Below the pieces are notes generated by a model. That model was not told the DNA's origin. It saw only the letters and a list, made by a program, of their open reading frames with translations, and made no database searches. A DNA stretch of 64,000 bases, taken from NCBI GenBank assembly GCA_003956705.1, contig QZCP01000031.1, positions 65,248-129,247 on the forward strand, written 5' to 3'. Each line of letters starts with the position of its first letter. Position 1 is the stretch's first letter. Made by a program: the position numbers and the translations under genes. Positions 21,453 through 35,858 of the stretch are shown here, piece by piece. This DNA is from Brevipalpus yothersi (lineage: Eukaryota > Arthropoda > Arachnida > Trombidiformes > Tenuipalpidae).

Positions 21453-24400
21453 TCAATTTAGTGCCCTCAATGTTCTCATTAATGCGCTTAGAGAGGTAGC
21501 TAAAGAAGTAGCATGATTCATAAGTAGTGTCATGTAGGGACTCTCCTCTGGACTCCTGATTCCATCTGATATACACAGCTGGACAGTGTTCAAGGTATAT
21601 CCATAGGTTGCAGCAACTTCTCGAAGTCGATCGACAAGGCAAGTTATGTGTGCCTGTGATTCCAAGTGTAATACAACTTCTTCTCCAACCTCAAACATTC
21701 TCTCTAACAAGAAAACACACTCAAGAAGGTGTTCAAACATCATCGGAGATGCTTCGGTGGCACACTTGACGAAAAGTTTGGATGCTGTGATGAAATGTCT
21801 TGATTGAACTAGCAGAATTTCTTTGGCTCCATTATTTCCGAAAGAATTGCTGAAAGTTTCCTGATGATTCGCGAGACAGGTTTCATGAACCTCCTCCAAT
21901 CGTACCAGCATATTGTCAATATCTCGTTGAGATTGAACAAAAATATCTTCAACTTTTCCAGGATTTTTCACCAATTCATCCAAGTCAAGAGGATTTGTCT
22001 GGATTGGCTTACAAGATAAAGATCCAAGAGTATTCCTAACCGATACGGGATCATCAGTTACATTGATAGGAATTATACCAAAATCTGGAGACCATTTTAT
22101 CAATTTTTGCACATCATCAGTCTCGACCTTGGAGCTACTGGATGGAATGAGAACTCCATTCTTCTTTTTCTTTGCTAAACCAGAATTCATGTTTGAATTT
22201 GATGTTTCCATCAAGTGATACTTGAAGCGACGAGAGGAGTTCGGTGGCAAAGGAGGCTTTCCATGAGGAGAAGGACTTCTACTTCTTTGTAAGTTGCTCC
22301 ATGAATGTGATCTAGTCAAGAACCTTCTACTCCTTGATCCACGATCTTTGACTCTCATTAAATGCCTCTGTTAAAAGAAGAAAAAGTTCGGTGAAGAGTT
22401 AGGCTTGAATTACCAAATTCAATTATAGAATAGCTCAAACGCTATACCGATGCTTAAAAATAAGTCTAAGCGAATTCAGTCAAATAAGACTCTGGAAAAA
22501 GGGATAGGATGTTGCTCCTATCCAAAACTATCTATCAAAATAGCCATTTAAGGTATAACATTACGATTAAGGAATATTCACGATTCAAGAAGAGAAAAGA
22601 GTCAAGTTCACATGAAATGCTTTCGCGATAACATCAACAAAATTTCGGTTAATTTTCTTCCAAAACATGCACAACCTGAACTTGACACTGAACCCTCCAG
22701 TAATCTTTGTGTACCTTTTAAATTGATGGATTGAGAGACCATGCATTTTTTCTTCGATCGCTGATTGTAAAATGAAAACAATCTTCTTCATGAGATCAGA
22801 ACATATCTTCGGACAAGTGAGGAAGAAGAAGGGTAAAGATATCGGGAAAAGTCAATCATGCTGATTTAATTAATTCATCTCATCGATTGATCGTGATGAG
22901 AGAGATGGTTCTCCAAACAGCATCAAAAATCAATGAGCATTTCATGAAAGAAATGGATCTTGAATTTTCTCTTCAATGAAAAACTAAGAGACCAGTCGAG
23001 GGTCATATTATCACTCAATCCCATGCCATGAAAAAGCTATCTTTCCAAACCGTTCCAGTATTTTCCCAGATATAGCATGCATACGCCTCCTGGTCGTGGA
23101 CAAGTAAGATTCATTGATTGGTCCGAGCGATGATGAGAAGTGGAACATTTTTCTACATGATGATAGCTTAGAAAAATGAGAAACTGATTCAAGGGACGGA
23201 ATATCGTAAAAAAACGTGATCTACTTGAGCGATTTCCCAGATCATGACTTCTTTCTTTGATATGTTTTCAATCTGAATCAGACATTTTCATTGAATTCAC
23301 TACCATGATATGGTGACAGATAAGGAACCGTAAATTATTGGATGTGAGAATGGCCCAGAAATCATATTGACCATCATCGGATGTTTACCTTGCTGTTAGC
23401 AGCTTGCTTTCGTGAGAGAATGTAAAGATCATCACAAGAGCTATTCTTTTTAGACTTGTTAAGAAATGCTGCAGCCGTAGCTGGTGATAATGAACCGGTA
23501 AAATTTGAGGTTGTTGCATCAGAAGATCCCATAGAGTTGAGAACATTTTGTAAGGATATGATTCTGTGAAGAAAGAGAACATGAGCAAAATTAGTGATCA
23601 TCAATATTGGGAAAAGATTAGAATGATTCTCGTTCAACCAAGACAGTATGCTAAAAAGACCATACTTTATAACTTCAGTTTTTTCCGTCAATTCGTGTCA
23701 AAATTCTTCAAGTTTTTTCTCAAGAGATAACGTACCCTTGAGTTTGTTTCACACCCTGATTTATATTTAGAGGATTCACAGAGAGACGAGAATAAAGATT
23801 GCGCAATTCATCCACTGAATTCTCTTTGACTGTGGGTAGAAGAAATTGAGGTTTGTTCGGGTCATTGTTTGATACTCCATTCCACTCTACAGATGGTCCT
23901 TGACCTCCGTTCATGAGGATAGATGGATTAATAGAATCATAACCAGAATCTCCACTACTACTAGAATGCAATCCTCGTGAAGATAGCCTTGGACTAGAGT
24001 CTTCTCGTTCATGACAAACTTTACGCATATCATCAGTGGCTCGCCAGAATCGAGCGATCAGTTCATCTTGCTCTTGATTAAAGCTTGGAGAACTTGATGG
24101 AGGAGGAGGCACGATCAATGAATTAAGATTATAATCATCTTTGGTTGACTCGATTGAATTTGATGTGATACTTTCAGCATAAGATGATGATGATGGAGGT
24201 GGCACAGTGACGGTGGCAATGAACTTATCGATGTCTTCGGGAAAATTTTTCAAAGTTTCCAGAGTAACGACATCACTAGAGTCTAAATTGTTCTGCATAT
24301 CATTCACAGTGAGAGATATGCTGTTCAGCGTGATATCAGCTTTTTCCAGAGAATTATAGGGAGATGAGGGTGAATGATTGAATGACAACGATGACTGAGG

Positions 24401-26211
24401 TGAAAATTTGTCATTTGAGGCAATGTCTTTAGATTTAAGATGGGTGTAAGGGACTGCATATGGTGAAACTTCTGAACTGTTAGTAGAACGGATAGGTGGG
24501 ACGACTGTGAGATCAATTATGTCATGATTGAAATAAAGTTTTGTATCAGTAAAAGGCCTATGTTCTGTATAATTAGTAGGATTTTGTAAATTCTGTAATT
24601 GCGAAATGAGATCGTTCTCTGTATCACTCAGACAACTCTTAACATCAGGGCTGTGAAGACCAAAACTTGAGTCATGGCTTGAATCATTTCCTGAGATTGG
24701 GATTGTAACTTTGTGTCCCTGGACCGTAGAAATTGGGCTAGTTAAAATTGTCGGAGACTCATTTTTGGAGCGGATATCTGTTTCTCCACTGTTAAAGCAT
24801 GATTTCCTATGGAGGTCACGAACAGGACTTCCGTTCGAGATTATGAGACTGTCAACATCAGTATCACTATCACACGGTGAGGTATCCACGATGTTGGGGG
24901 CTAACGAAAACAAAAAAAAGTAAGATTAAAAATGATGTCAAATGAGATATATTATCTTGAATAAAGAATCTCATGAAAACGAAGAATAGTGAGCTCAGAG
25001 AAAGTCACTTATACATGTATTCACTAGACTAGTCCTTGTTTTATCAGAAGTGGGAGCGTAATTTTTTTCCAGATATCTCAAGATTGAAGGAAAACGAAAA
25101 CCTTGGATCAAGGTAGTAAGTATTTTCAAACAACTCAAAAATTGTCGTTACCCAGAAAAAGAAGATCAAACCCTCTAAATGAAAATCTCAGTAAATTTTT
25201 CAAGATAGCAAGGATTTTCTTCCAGAGTTTAAGGAAATACTTACCAAGAATTTGATTTGGATTGGTGATTTCTCTTTCATCGAGTTGAGTGAGAAGAAGG
25301 AGGGAATCTGCGGCTTTCAATTGTGGCTGATCACAGTTTTCGTCATCCTCATCATTCCGATCACAATCTCTACATTCAATTCCCATTCCGTCATTAGATT
25401 CTGATCTTGAGCCAGAGGCAGTGGATAAACCTTGCTCTCGCAGATAACTTTCCGCTTCAGCAACTATTTCGTTCATCTCCATCACCCGCTTCACAGCATC
25501 CTCATCTATTGTGTGGCCCATATGTGAGCCGTTGACAATTCCTGGATGTCCAGACATCTCCATCGAAACTAGGTTAGAAAAATCAATGGTACCACTGCTC
25601 ACAGCACTGCTTGCCACGCTCATATTTCCACTGGTATCATCAATGCTTGTCAGTGTGCCTAGTGTATCTGTTGATGAATTCATATTGTGATCCAGTAAGG
25701 ATCGTCGGTGAGCGGTGTTGGTTGAATAATATGAATATAAGCTAGGAATAATATCACCAGTCGTGTAACGAGGAGGAGGAAGAGATAGATTGATTCTTCG
25801 CATTTGTTCGAATTTTGATGAAGGAACATAACTCCAAGGAGCCACTTTGACCAAATGTTCACCATAATAACTCGGAGCTGTAGTGAAAATGATGATGAAA
25901 CATCCGCGATAAAAGTCAATTTTATCGCATGATGAAAAAATAGAAACAACAAAAAATAGAAAGCTACAATTAGTCCTTTTACATCAATTAGTTCATGATA
26001 AGGATTAGAGAGGATTAGTGGAAAGTGGAAAGGAAAAACAAGCTTAGATGTGAGAAAATTATGGACAGGCAGTGTATCAAGTTGGGAAAAAGGATCATAC
26101 ACGTGAGTGAAGGTTCAGGATGCTGATGTCGATGCTCCATGCTGATAATAATAATCAAAAGATTGATACAGAATATAAAATGAGGTGCTGAAAAAGTTGT
26201 CTCAAATCATT

Positions 26212-26278
<67 letters not shown>

Positions 26279-26891
26279 TAAGCTATAATAGGCTTGGAGT
26301 GAAAGTGAAAACCTTCAAAAGCAATGTCATTAAAGGTCTGAAGAAGAAGGACAAAATGCATAACTGGATCAAATTTTCAAATCATCTCTAATTGAGTTTT
26401 AGACAAATTTTATGATTTTATGATAAATAATCAGATCAATCACTTAGTCAACGGAAATGCTCTTGTTAATATGAGAAGGATTCATCGCATCTATATTATC
26501 AACAATCATTAAAATTTTTCAAACTAACTAATGCCTTTATACAATTAAGAGAGATATAAACAATTAGTCTGATGAAATGTTTCGAATTTATATGATCTTA
26601 TATGAGATTTTTCACTCAAAATTCATATTCATCCACTTTGGCTGAGCAATTCAGCAGACTGGAGAAAATGAACATAATGAATCTCAAATCAATGTTGCTC
26701 AGGCAGCATTGAGATACATACACACATACATAAGCTAGTGTTTATCTTCTCATTTTTCGGTTCAATAACCAACAAGACAAACGATTATGTACAGCCTTAG
26801 ACACAGTAGCTCGATCATTTTCGTCGAAGCGGAAGGTTAAATTTCTTTCTCTTATACTGATCACCTCTCAAGCAGGAACAAAAGTGGAAAG

Positions 26892-26938
<47 letters not shown>

Positions 26939-29359
26939 AGAAAAAATTTCACGGATAAGCATGTCACTAAATGATTGAAACACTTATTGAGCCTTAAAAG
27001 TAGAGTGCCTCCAAGAGTGATAATAGTAATGGTAATAGTGTAGTAGTGGTGGTAGTGGAAGTATAGTAACAGAATGTCAAACTAGTCTTCAACCAGAACA
27101 TTTCGAAAACATTCTGAAGAAATATGAAATGGTGCCAAAAATTGAGGATAAAAGGGCTCTCTCTTCCCGAATATGATATTCATTTCGATAAATGATTCCG
27201 TTTTGATGATCGATGTATAAAATCTCAGCAAAACAGCTGATCAAACTTTCCAATCTTAAAGGTTAGCGGCTATATACATATTCACATAAGTAAAAATTTT
27301 CAACCCATAACCCTAAAGCCAATATTAGCGCAAAATTTGTTCACCTGTAATCATTATCAGCTTCCCCCTTGCCTGCTCTCGAGTCTGAAAGTCTGAAAAT
27401 CGGGAAGATTCCCCCGAAAAAAAACAAAACAAAAAAAAGGATGCTTGAAGCAGGCACCCCTGACGTATGTATGGCGGGAAAAAAAGACGGGAGACGGAAT
27501 CAATGCAGCAAATCTTAATCGCCAATATTCTTTTCTACTACTACTACTACCACCACTTTTTTCCCTGGATTCATTCGAGAGAGTAATCTTTTTTCTTGGG
27601 CTTGTGATCACGCTCGAGCAGTATCGGGCAAGAATGATAAATCCACACACATTTTCGATTCACATGGATGAATGTTGATTTCTCCAAAATGAATTGCTAT
27701 GATTGGAAAGAGAGAAGAAGTAGAAGAGGTGTAGAAGAAGAAGAATCTTCCAATTTTTAGGCATGTTTCTTCGATTGCCCACCAAAAGTTGCCCAGCCAA
27801 AGGTGAAAATGATGATGATGAAGGTAAAATAGTTTTTATGATAACAAAAAAAATAATTGATCTTTCCCAAAAGTAATATGGGATAGATAGATAGATAGAT
27901 AGTGTGGATGTAGAGAAGAGATAGACAAAATCTCTAATCACACCAGTCGATATTGAACATGAATTTTTTTCTTCCTTCAATCTTTTTCTCAGTATTTTTT
28001 CTTCTTGCCTCAACCGATCCTGAATTCTGATTGCAATCAGTGACCCCAAAACCTTTGTGATAAGAATAGTAACTATAGATGAAAGAGCAAGCCTTACTGG
28101 AAGATCCTACTTTTGTGGGTACTATTTACTCCGTTTAAATCAATATCTCAGCTTTCATTTTGCTCATAAATATCAAGTGGATGTGTTAGTATGCGGGAAA
28201 AAGAATACTTTTTTTCTCATCTTTCCTTTTTGGCTGCTTTACTCACTAAACAAAACAAAAGGCATGTAACCTAAAACAGCTTATCAAATTTGATGCAAAG
28301 TTATGCATCAAAATATTGAGAAAATCTATACACATCCATACACACACAAACAAGAACATAGGATTTTTTTCTGCATATCTGATGCTGATTTTGAATCAAA
28401 AAATGATAAATACAGTCAGGAAATAGTTAATGTATGAGTGTATTTGTGTGTGTAGGAAACAAATACACAAAATGGTTTCAGTCCGTTGAGAGCATGGTGT
28501 AATTTAAAATTACATGATTAATCACGAATCATTTTCTTCTCTTTTTCACCCATTTTCAAGATCAACTCCTCCATACCGAGGCTCATCTTGGCATGCTTTT
28601 GGCCTCTTCAATTATGCGGAAAGAAAGATGTTAAAAAGATGGCCTCAGATGCTGGGCTATTCGGGCAAACAAGACTGTCTTACTGTACAAGGTATAAAAG
28701 TGCCATAAAAATTTGAAAAATTTGCATTTACATTTACATTCTCAGAATATTTAATCAACTGACTCTCGATCTCTTCCATAAACAATGAAGCAAAATTTTT
28801 CAATACACGATGGCTGGAGTAGCGAAATTATTTGATGTAACAAAAATTCTAGTAGAAAATAGGGAGAATACATTCCTATTTACTCTTTTCACTCTTCTCG
28901 AATGATTTACAGGTGAAAAGCGATGGAAAATATTGATAGAAGAATGCATATTATTTTCACATAACGAGACTCCAGTTGAAACGTGAGATGATAAAATTAA
29001 CTCTTTCCTCATCATGGAAGAACAATGCTCACACAAAAGGCCTCCTGATATCTAGGCTCAACTCCAGTGATAGTTCTAATTATGATTCGAAACCCGATTC
29101 TGTAAACATTGTTTTAGCATGAGCATGAGATTTCAAGTTAGTGAATCATCTCCCTCTTAACAGTCTTACAGTAGAAAATTTTGAAATTTCATCACCTCAA
29201 AAGATTGAAGTGATAAGATGATATCACTACAATCCTCACTGATAAGCGTAATCATGTTACCAAATTCTGATGAAAGTGAATGGGTAGATGAAAGAGCTAT
29301 TCAGATCTACTGATCTCTCAAAATCTTGAATACATTTTCTCTGACCGATTCTCGGAATG

Positions 29360-29405
<46 letters not shown>

Positions 29406-30401
29406 CAAGAGAAATCACTTAGAGAAAAGAATCATTCAATATCACTCTCAAACATCAATGATCTGTGTTTACTCCACTAATCTTATTTATCTGAAGCGTA
29501 TCTGTCAAGCTTAAACATTTCTCTGGGCAACCTTAGAGGAGCATAAAATTTGTATAAACAAAGTCAAGAAGAAAAATTTGAAAGCGGATAGATTGGACTT
29601 GTAAGAAAAAAAACCAAGCCAATTGATGGCTAGCAAAAATTTGCAAAAAATAAAAACATCGTGCTCAACGAGATGGTACTGAGAGGCTCGAATGGAGTAT
29701 GCAGTCGATTTTGAATATCAAGATGCTTATTCTTATTCTGTACCGTTTGATGATGCTAACGGATGAAGTTGAGGAGTGTAATCAAGTAAAAGATTCATTA
29801 TGAGTGCACACACATTGAAAGAAGTGGTTTCATTGTCGGGATAATGAGATGGTCACGATCGAAGAGTTACTTTGTTGATCTCTCTCTCTCTCTTCCTCTC
29901 TCTTTTTCTCTATTTCCGTACACACAAAGAGCTAAGCATATACATGTATAAGTGAATGACCAAAATTTTGCCACGAACATTGATGCTGGGTAAAGAGAAA
30001 AGCAAGAGAGAGAGAGAGAGATGAAAGCAAAATATATCGAGAGGAAGATAAATGCCAAGTAAGAGGAGACGTGAGGAAGATGATAATTTTTAGTACTTCA
30101 AGACTCTTAAATTAAGTCGTTCATACATGTTCAGAACAACGAGCTTGTGCAGAGAGGAATAGCTTTCGGGAGAAGATTTTCTTATTTTAAAAATAGAGAA
30201 GAAGAAGAAGAATTGAAGTGATGAGAGAAAATTTTATTAATTCTCATCAACCAGACAGCAGAGAAGGGAAAAGATAAGAATAAGAATAAGAGAATCGGAC
30301 AACATTGATATTCATTATACATGACGATGATAATCCTTCGTCGTCAAGCTATCAGACATCATGACATGTCTAGATTCTTATGAAAGATGAATGTAACTGT
30401 A

Positions 30402-30444
<43 letters not shown>

Positions 30445-31952
30445 AAGAGAACAGAAGTCATTCATGTCTAACTGGAATAATCTGTTGTATAACTGAATAT
30501 AGCATGAAATTCGACCACTCAACTCTTTAGACTATTTCTCCTCCCTATATCATCAATATATAAGTAGTTATCACCCTCCAGGCTACTTCAATCATTTGCA
30601 CTGAAAGAATGTTCAAATAATGGTTCATGCAAATTATATTAAACATGAATACCCAGGACAAAAGAGCCTATAATCAGGGGAAAGATCAATCCCAGTCGAC
30701 AATTCAGACTGATGAGATTGAGAGAAAGGGAACTAATCGATTGAACAAGTGGGCTTCTGAGATTGAAAGAAAGAGAGAAAAGGAAAACGATCAGAAAAAG
30801 AGGCGAACGAAAGGCTTGCTGGGCAAACATACATGGTGAAATGAGTTCGAGTTCTATTTTACGATTGCTGCTAGCTAGCTCACTTTAATTACCTCCTATT
30901 CAGAATGATTTGAAGGATTCTTGATGAACATTCAGTAACAGATAATCGAATTAGTTTAAATGAGGTGAGAATATAAATATATATATTCAAGAAAACGTGC
31001 TCGAAAAAAAGTTGAAGAATTTGAGGCAAAAAAAACCATTAGATGGAAGAGAGAAAAAGAGAAAAAGAAAGAGGATGAAGAGATTGCTTGTGATCCAAAT
31101 AACATTAGATGGAAATCGATAGAATTGAGAGGATGAATCTCGAGGACATTCGAAAGAGATTGATAGCAGTGTAAAGAAAGTAGGAAAGAAAGATAGAGAA
31201 AGAGAGTGAGTTGAATTCTTCAACGAATGGGTCCTTTTTTGGACACTACAATCTTGTGAGTTGTTGAGATCATGAGATTGGAATTTCTTTTCTGGCATTC
31301 GAGACTCCAGTTATCAAAGCTCATAACTGAAAATTTCATCCTCAAAATTTAGTTAGATTCCTTGATTCTCATATCATTCATGACATGTTTTCAGATGATA
31401 TTCTGTGCTCACTGTAGGAAGTCCAAAAATGTGGTAACGGTTCAATGAATGCAGACAATAGTTACAATCTCATGATCTAGTTCATTTCTAGTTGTATAAA
31501 ATCGACTACCATGAGTATCTCAATTGTGACCCAGAGAGGCGATAAGAAACAGAATAATAGTGATGATTCTGGTATTGGTCCAGAGAACTTGTACACAAGC
31601 TTTGAAGCGAACAAAATCATGGTCCAAGATTGTCTGGAAAGGCTAGTCGAGAAATTCGAAAAGATATATATAAAAGAATTGTATCCATATAGTGGGTGAT
31701 GGAAGACATCATCAAATAAATCATAGTGCTAGTATGTACTCATAGAAGATCAATTTTCACTCAAATTTATCACTATGATTCCCAAAAATTGTATCACGTA
31801 AAGAATCATATAACTGTTCTCTCTGTAATTTTTCAACAATTTTCACACGCCTGAGCGAATTCTAAGCAATAAGACATTTTGAAGAGAACGATTCTTTACT
31901 AGGAAATCAGATTGCTATTAGGTGAGGAGAAAAAATTTTCTCAAAGTTTGAT

Positions 31953-31999
<47 letters not shown>

Positions 32000-34559
32000 A
32001 AATAAAACCTCCAAAAACTAAATGAAGCATAGATGTGATGTTCATAGTATTTTTTGTTCCAAAGACATTTCTAACATTCTCAAAATGCTGCCATGTAAAA
32101 TAGAAACAATGGATAAGTGAGATGGGAACATTTTTGATGCAGAATGTGTTGGAGGATGTGCGTTTGTCAGGAATGTACATAAGTGATTGTAAAAAGGGAA
32201 ACATTTTGAAGGTTGAATGAGTAACATGCAATCAAGTATCACAAGTATCAGATGTGTCAATACAATTAAAAGGCAAAATCAATCGAATGTGTTAAATGGA
32301 AAAAATGTGGGAAGAGGAAAGTGTGTATGAGTAATCAAGAGAGAAAAAGGAAGAGAAGAGACGAGCTGATTTTCATGGGAATATATTTGAATGGGAAAGA
32401 ATAAGAATTTTGCCCACTCTTACCGAGTATCGTTTGGCTCGAGTCTAGAGAGTGATGAGAAAGCGGATGAAGAAGATGGAAAAAGAGAGGAGAAAGGAAG
32501 AGGAGGAGAAGAAGAAGGAGGAGGAGAGAGAGAGAAAGAAAGAACGATAAAAGAGTTATTGAAAGTGAAGCAAAAGAAGGACAGTTCAAAGATGTATACC
32601 CTATCAGAACCACATTTATAAAGCTTATCTCAAAATGAACAGAGTAGAATGTGAAAGTGTAATCGTATCATGGGAGAAGTTTTTCGGTTCAAAACTGGAG
32701 TGAATCATCATCATGAATGGATGAATGAGAGAGAGAGATACTCATTCGCTGATGGATCCATTTATATCCAGTGATGAATTTAAGATAAAATGTATGTGTA
32801 TATTTTGAAAATTTGGCTCACCTGAGTCGGTCCACCAGGAGGGATCAATTTTACGTGTAACAAATATTTCTCTTTGAGAATCGCCAACAAAAACACGATG
32901 ATAGCCTTTCAAAACTAGCACAAATTCTTCGGTATCTTTTTCATCAAGGCAAAAATGTAACGGTGAACTATCGATCGAATTTCCAGATCCTTTAAGATTT
33001 ATTTCTACAGTAAAGATTGATTCATCTTCCTTAATTATCTTTACAGACAAAACATCTTCAATTGCAGCGAGAGTTATCGGAGCTCCAGGACGAGTTCGAC
33101 TGATATGTCCTATTCCATACTTAGGACTGATCAGAAGGCCAGATTCGGCTGGACAATCTCGTAGATTATATGTGAATAGTTTAGCACCATAACCGGTGAG
33201 TTCGGATATGATTGAAAGGAATTGCAATTTTGCCTGTGCTGCGGATGTAAATTTTTGTCCCGGAGGTGGAGGACACAATTGTTGTCGATTGTATTTTAGG
33301 GCACGATTGATGTATTTATGCAAATCTTTACGCTTCATTGATTCCAAAATTGAGTATGGCACAAATTTATCTAATTCCAATTCTTTATCAAAAGCTTTCA
33401 AGTTCACTTTACCTCGACTATTGATCAAACCATAAGACACTGCGAGTTCATATATGTGTAGGGAACACAGCCGTAATGCAATTTCACCAGGTATTTCGGG
33501 TGTAAAACGTTCCTGTATCACATCATTGCAACATTGAGCATAAAAATAATCAAAACTGAGTGGATCCGCATTGAACATGGTGGATATATCTTTTGGCACA
33601 AAGCATATTCGGAATAGACAACGTAGATTGTGAGCCCCAGGGCGAGCTGCAATTTTGGTCAAATTATCTTTCGGATCAAGTAGTGTCAATTTTCGTCTCC
33701 GATTGGGCTTAATTAACTCGGTACACAGAGCATAATATTCTGGACAACGGAGTGATAATTTCTCTTTCAACGAAACAAGAACATCCTCAACAGTTATGGT
33801 AGCATCATACTTGAATGTTTTTGTTTGACCATTTTCCAGGAAAACTTTCAAAACATTAGGCATAAACGGTGCACATGAATCGAAAGGAGTTGATCCCAAA
33901 AATGGTGAACCATTAATTGCAACACCTTCCGCAAATCGTACTCTCGATGGATGTGATTTTAATTTTGCTTTCTTTGCCGCTGTCAGTATGGCTGATTTTC
34001 TATTTGAATTTTGATTATTATTCACAGACGGCTGGATCACAGTTAAACACACCGAATTTTCACATGATCTTATCAATTCCACTATTTCTCGATTGCGAGC
34101 TTGCACAACATTTTGACCATTAACTTTAAGTATTTCATCACCAGGTAGTAAGAGATTAGCACCCGGACCATTAGGCACCACAGAACGTATTATGGATGGC
34201 TTTTCGGAGCCAATAACAAAACCAAAGTCACCCTTTAAAGCTGGATCACGATACAATTCCACTTCTCGTGGTTCTGGTGGCAAATCATCGGTATCTTTTC
34301 GTGGGTCCTCATGGGTGGTTGTCTTGTTGATGTGATTAATAAAATATGCTTTACCATCAGAATCTTTGGCCAATTCCCATCCATAGGGTAGATTGTCTTC
34401 TCCGGCATCCCATGACTCAATCGGCGGTAGCCAAGTTGATGTCTTATTGGTATGATTCAAATAGAATAGTCTACCATCAGATGTTGTGTGGGCTGTGTAA
34501 CCTTTTCGCATATGTTGATTGAGTGAATTCAAATATTTGCCCGAAATATCCATGGCCAT
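21453..34559 (-). CDS. FRMPD4: FRMPD4/Preso-like scaffold (WW-WW-PDZ-FERM)
   Basis: Five exons in matching phase: 34559-32822, 25877-25245, 24900-23736, 23563-23389 and 22367-21453; about 1541 residues. The first exon encodes two WW-like repeats (about 19-46 and 57-87), a PDZ domain (about 97-176) and a FERM domain (about 220-545). The next exons encode a long Ser/Pro-rich, probably disordered region with poly-Pro stretches. The last exon ends in a helical region (about 1380-1541, including HFITASKLFVKCATEAS) like the C-terminal helical part of FRMPD proteins. Vertebrate FRMPD4 organises postsynaptic and cortical complexes (PSD-95, Homer, LGN). The C-terminus (RALN) is not a standard PDZ ligand. 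Each WW lacks one signature Trp. Intron 1 is 6.9 kb. A GCCATGG context at Met3 may be the favoured start. Confidence 0.88.
26214..26272. repeat. (GA)n microsatellite
   Basis: Pure GA run of about 59 bp in the FRMPD4-like intron 1. Confidence 0.95.
26895..26934. repeat. (GA)n microsatellite
   Basis: Pure GA run of about 40 bp in the FRMPD4-like intron 1. Confidence 0.95.
29364..29402. repeat. (CT)n microsatellite
   Basis: Pure CT run of about 39 bp in the FRMPD4-like intron 1. Confidence 0.95.
30405..30440. repeat. (GA)n microsatellite
   Basis: GA run of about 36 bp in the FRMPD4-like intron 1. Confidence 0.95.
31511..31699 (+). CDS. Small open reading frame nested in FRMPD4-like intron (uncertain)
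   Basis: A 62-codon plus-strand frame with mixed, protein-like composition (DDSGIGPENLY, then an acidic/basic helix QDCLERLVEKFEKIYIKEL). AATAAA at 31715-31720 follows 16 bp after the stop. TATAAAA at 31495-31501 lies too close to this ATG to serve it; it would suit a start of transcription inside the frame. I recognise no family. It may be chance. Confidence 0.2.
   Translation: MSISIVTQRGDKKQNNSDDSGIGPENLYTSFEANKIMVQDCLERLVEKFEKIYIKELYPYSG
31955..31995. repeat. (GA)n microsatellite
   Basis: GA run of about 41 bp in the FRMPD4-like intron 1. Confidence 0.95.
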
Positions 34560-35858
34560 TAAAGGGTGGATAGTATGTGTGTGTGTGAGTGTATATCTTC
34601 ACAGCACAGTTCGAACAATTGTTGTTGAACAAAATGTCAACCAAAAGTGTGCTCGAATCGACCCTAAGTAAGGTCTATGAGCTGTTACTGAAGCAGCATC
34701 ATTGTCCTGTGAACACTTGTTAAAATGATGATAATGATTATTGTGATAGCTGATCGATGAGCACATTGGGAACAGAGGATAAAAATAACTTTTGAACACA
34801 CAAATACACACTGATAAACAGAGAGATACACAATCAATTTGGAAAGAAAATTCAAAACCAAAAAGAAGAGACACTCTATTAATTAAAAGCTTATATTTTA
34901 AGCTTATAATCAATCTGTCACTTCTTCACATACACACATCAACGAAAACGAGCATACAACAATAATTGATAATCACAACACAAGATACTCTCGAGAATCG
35001 ATCAACATAGATTTCCACAAACACTCACACAGTGTCCATGAATTGAAATACACAATTTAAAAATTATCATTACATAATCATTAAGTTGGTTAACGGTGTT
35101 GTAGTGTTTATGGCATAAACAGTTTATGCACTTGCCATTTTTCTGAATTTCAGTAACTGAAATGATCTTTCCGAAAAGTGCAGCAAAAACAAACTGTATT
35201 CACAAGTGGCGCTATTCAAGTGCAGAGGACGCTTTTATCAGGTGTAAAAGTTATCTGAAAAGTTCTATCATGATGGATGGGAAAATTTTCTGAATAGTTT
35301 TTTTTTGATCTGAACATTTTCCAATTATCTCAATCTAGATTCATAGATACATGAATCTCTATCATGATTAAACTTTTCGAAAGGGATCTACTATCATAGA
35401 TGGAAGAAAGGTCTTCCTTCAAGTTCCCAAAGTACCGTAAGTTAAGTTACGACGTTCATGGCGACTTAGGAAATTCATTTTGTTGGTGACCATTTTGAAC
35501 TGTTTAACCTTTAGAATCAATTCACAGGCGATAGTGATCATATTGAAAAATTCCAATTGAAATACCCGAAACAGAGCAAAAATGATCACTGATGGTAGGT
35601 ATTGATCAAATAACAGCCATAATTAAGGTTAAAGGATTTTAAGGAGGGTAAACGCTTACGCTTACTTTACGCTAAGAACAGATTTATTACAATAATTATT
35701 GTTACAATATAAATTTTAGTTGAATATTTGACCAGTAATATTTATACTCGAAAGACAATCAACATTGGTGAGTTACTCTTGTTGGTAAAATTATACGCTT
35801 TTCTCATCTTGATCAAACTTATTTTTTCAACAAGAAAGTTTCACGATCCATTGAATTT
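34560..35858. other. 5' region of FRMPD4-like gene and 3' flank of mucin-like gene
   Basis: About 1.3 kb between two minus-strand genes. A CTCF-like core (AAGTGGCGCT, about 35200-35213, 10 of 15 consensus positions) lies about 650 bp upstream of the FRMPD4-like ATG. The right end contains the mucin-like gene's 3'UTR. No coding region recognised. Confidence 0.5.
35683..35688 (-). terminator. Poly(A) signal of the mucin-like receptor gene
   Basis: AATAAA on the minus strand, about 170 bp downstream of the stop at 35859. Confidence 0.5.

Larger units (their letters stand above)
25878..32821 (-). other. Intron 1 of the FRMPD4-like gene
   Basis: About 6.9 kb. It contains at least five long GA/CT microsatellites, a short GATA run at 27882-27902 and one isolated small open frame at 31511-31699. 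Nothing else resembles an exon. The flanking exons splice in phase 1 without needing a further exon. Confidence 0.65.

Noticed and set aside
26185..26391. Open frame encoding alternating Glu-Arg
   Set aside because: It is the translation of a (GA)n microsatellite. Similar frames at 32391-32621, 52399-52623 and 45045-45254 were rejected for the same reason.
28514..28708. 64-codon plus-strand frame in FRMPD4-like intron 1
   Set aside because: No recognisable motif, no neighbouring splice or promoter signal; likely chance.
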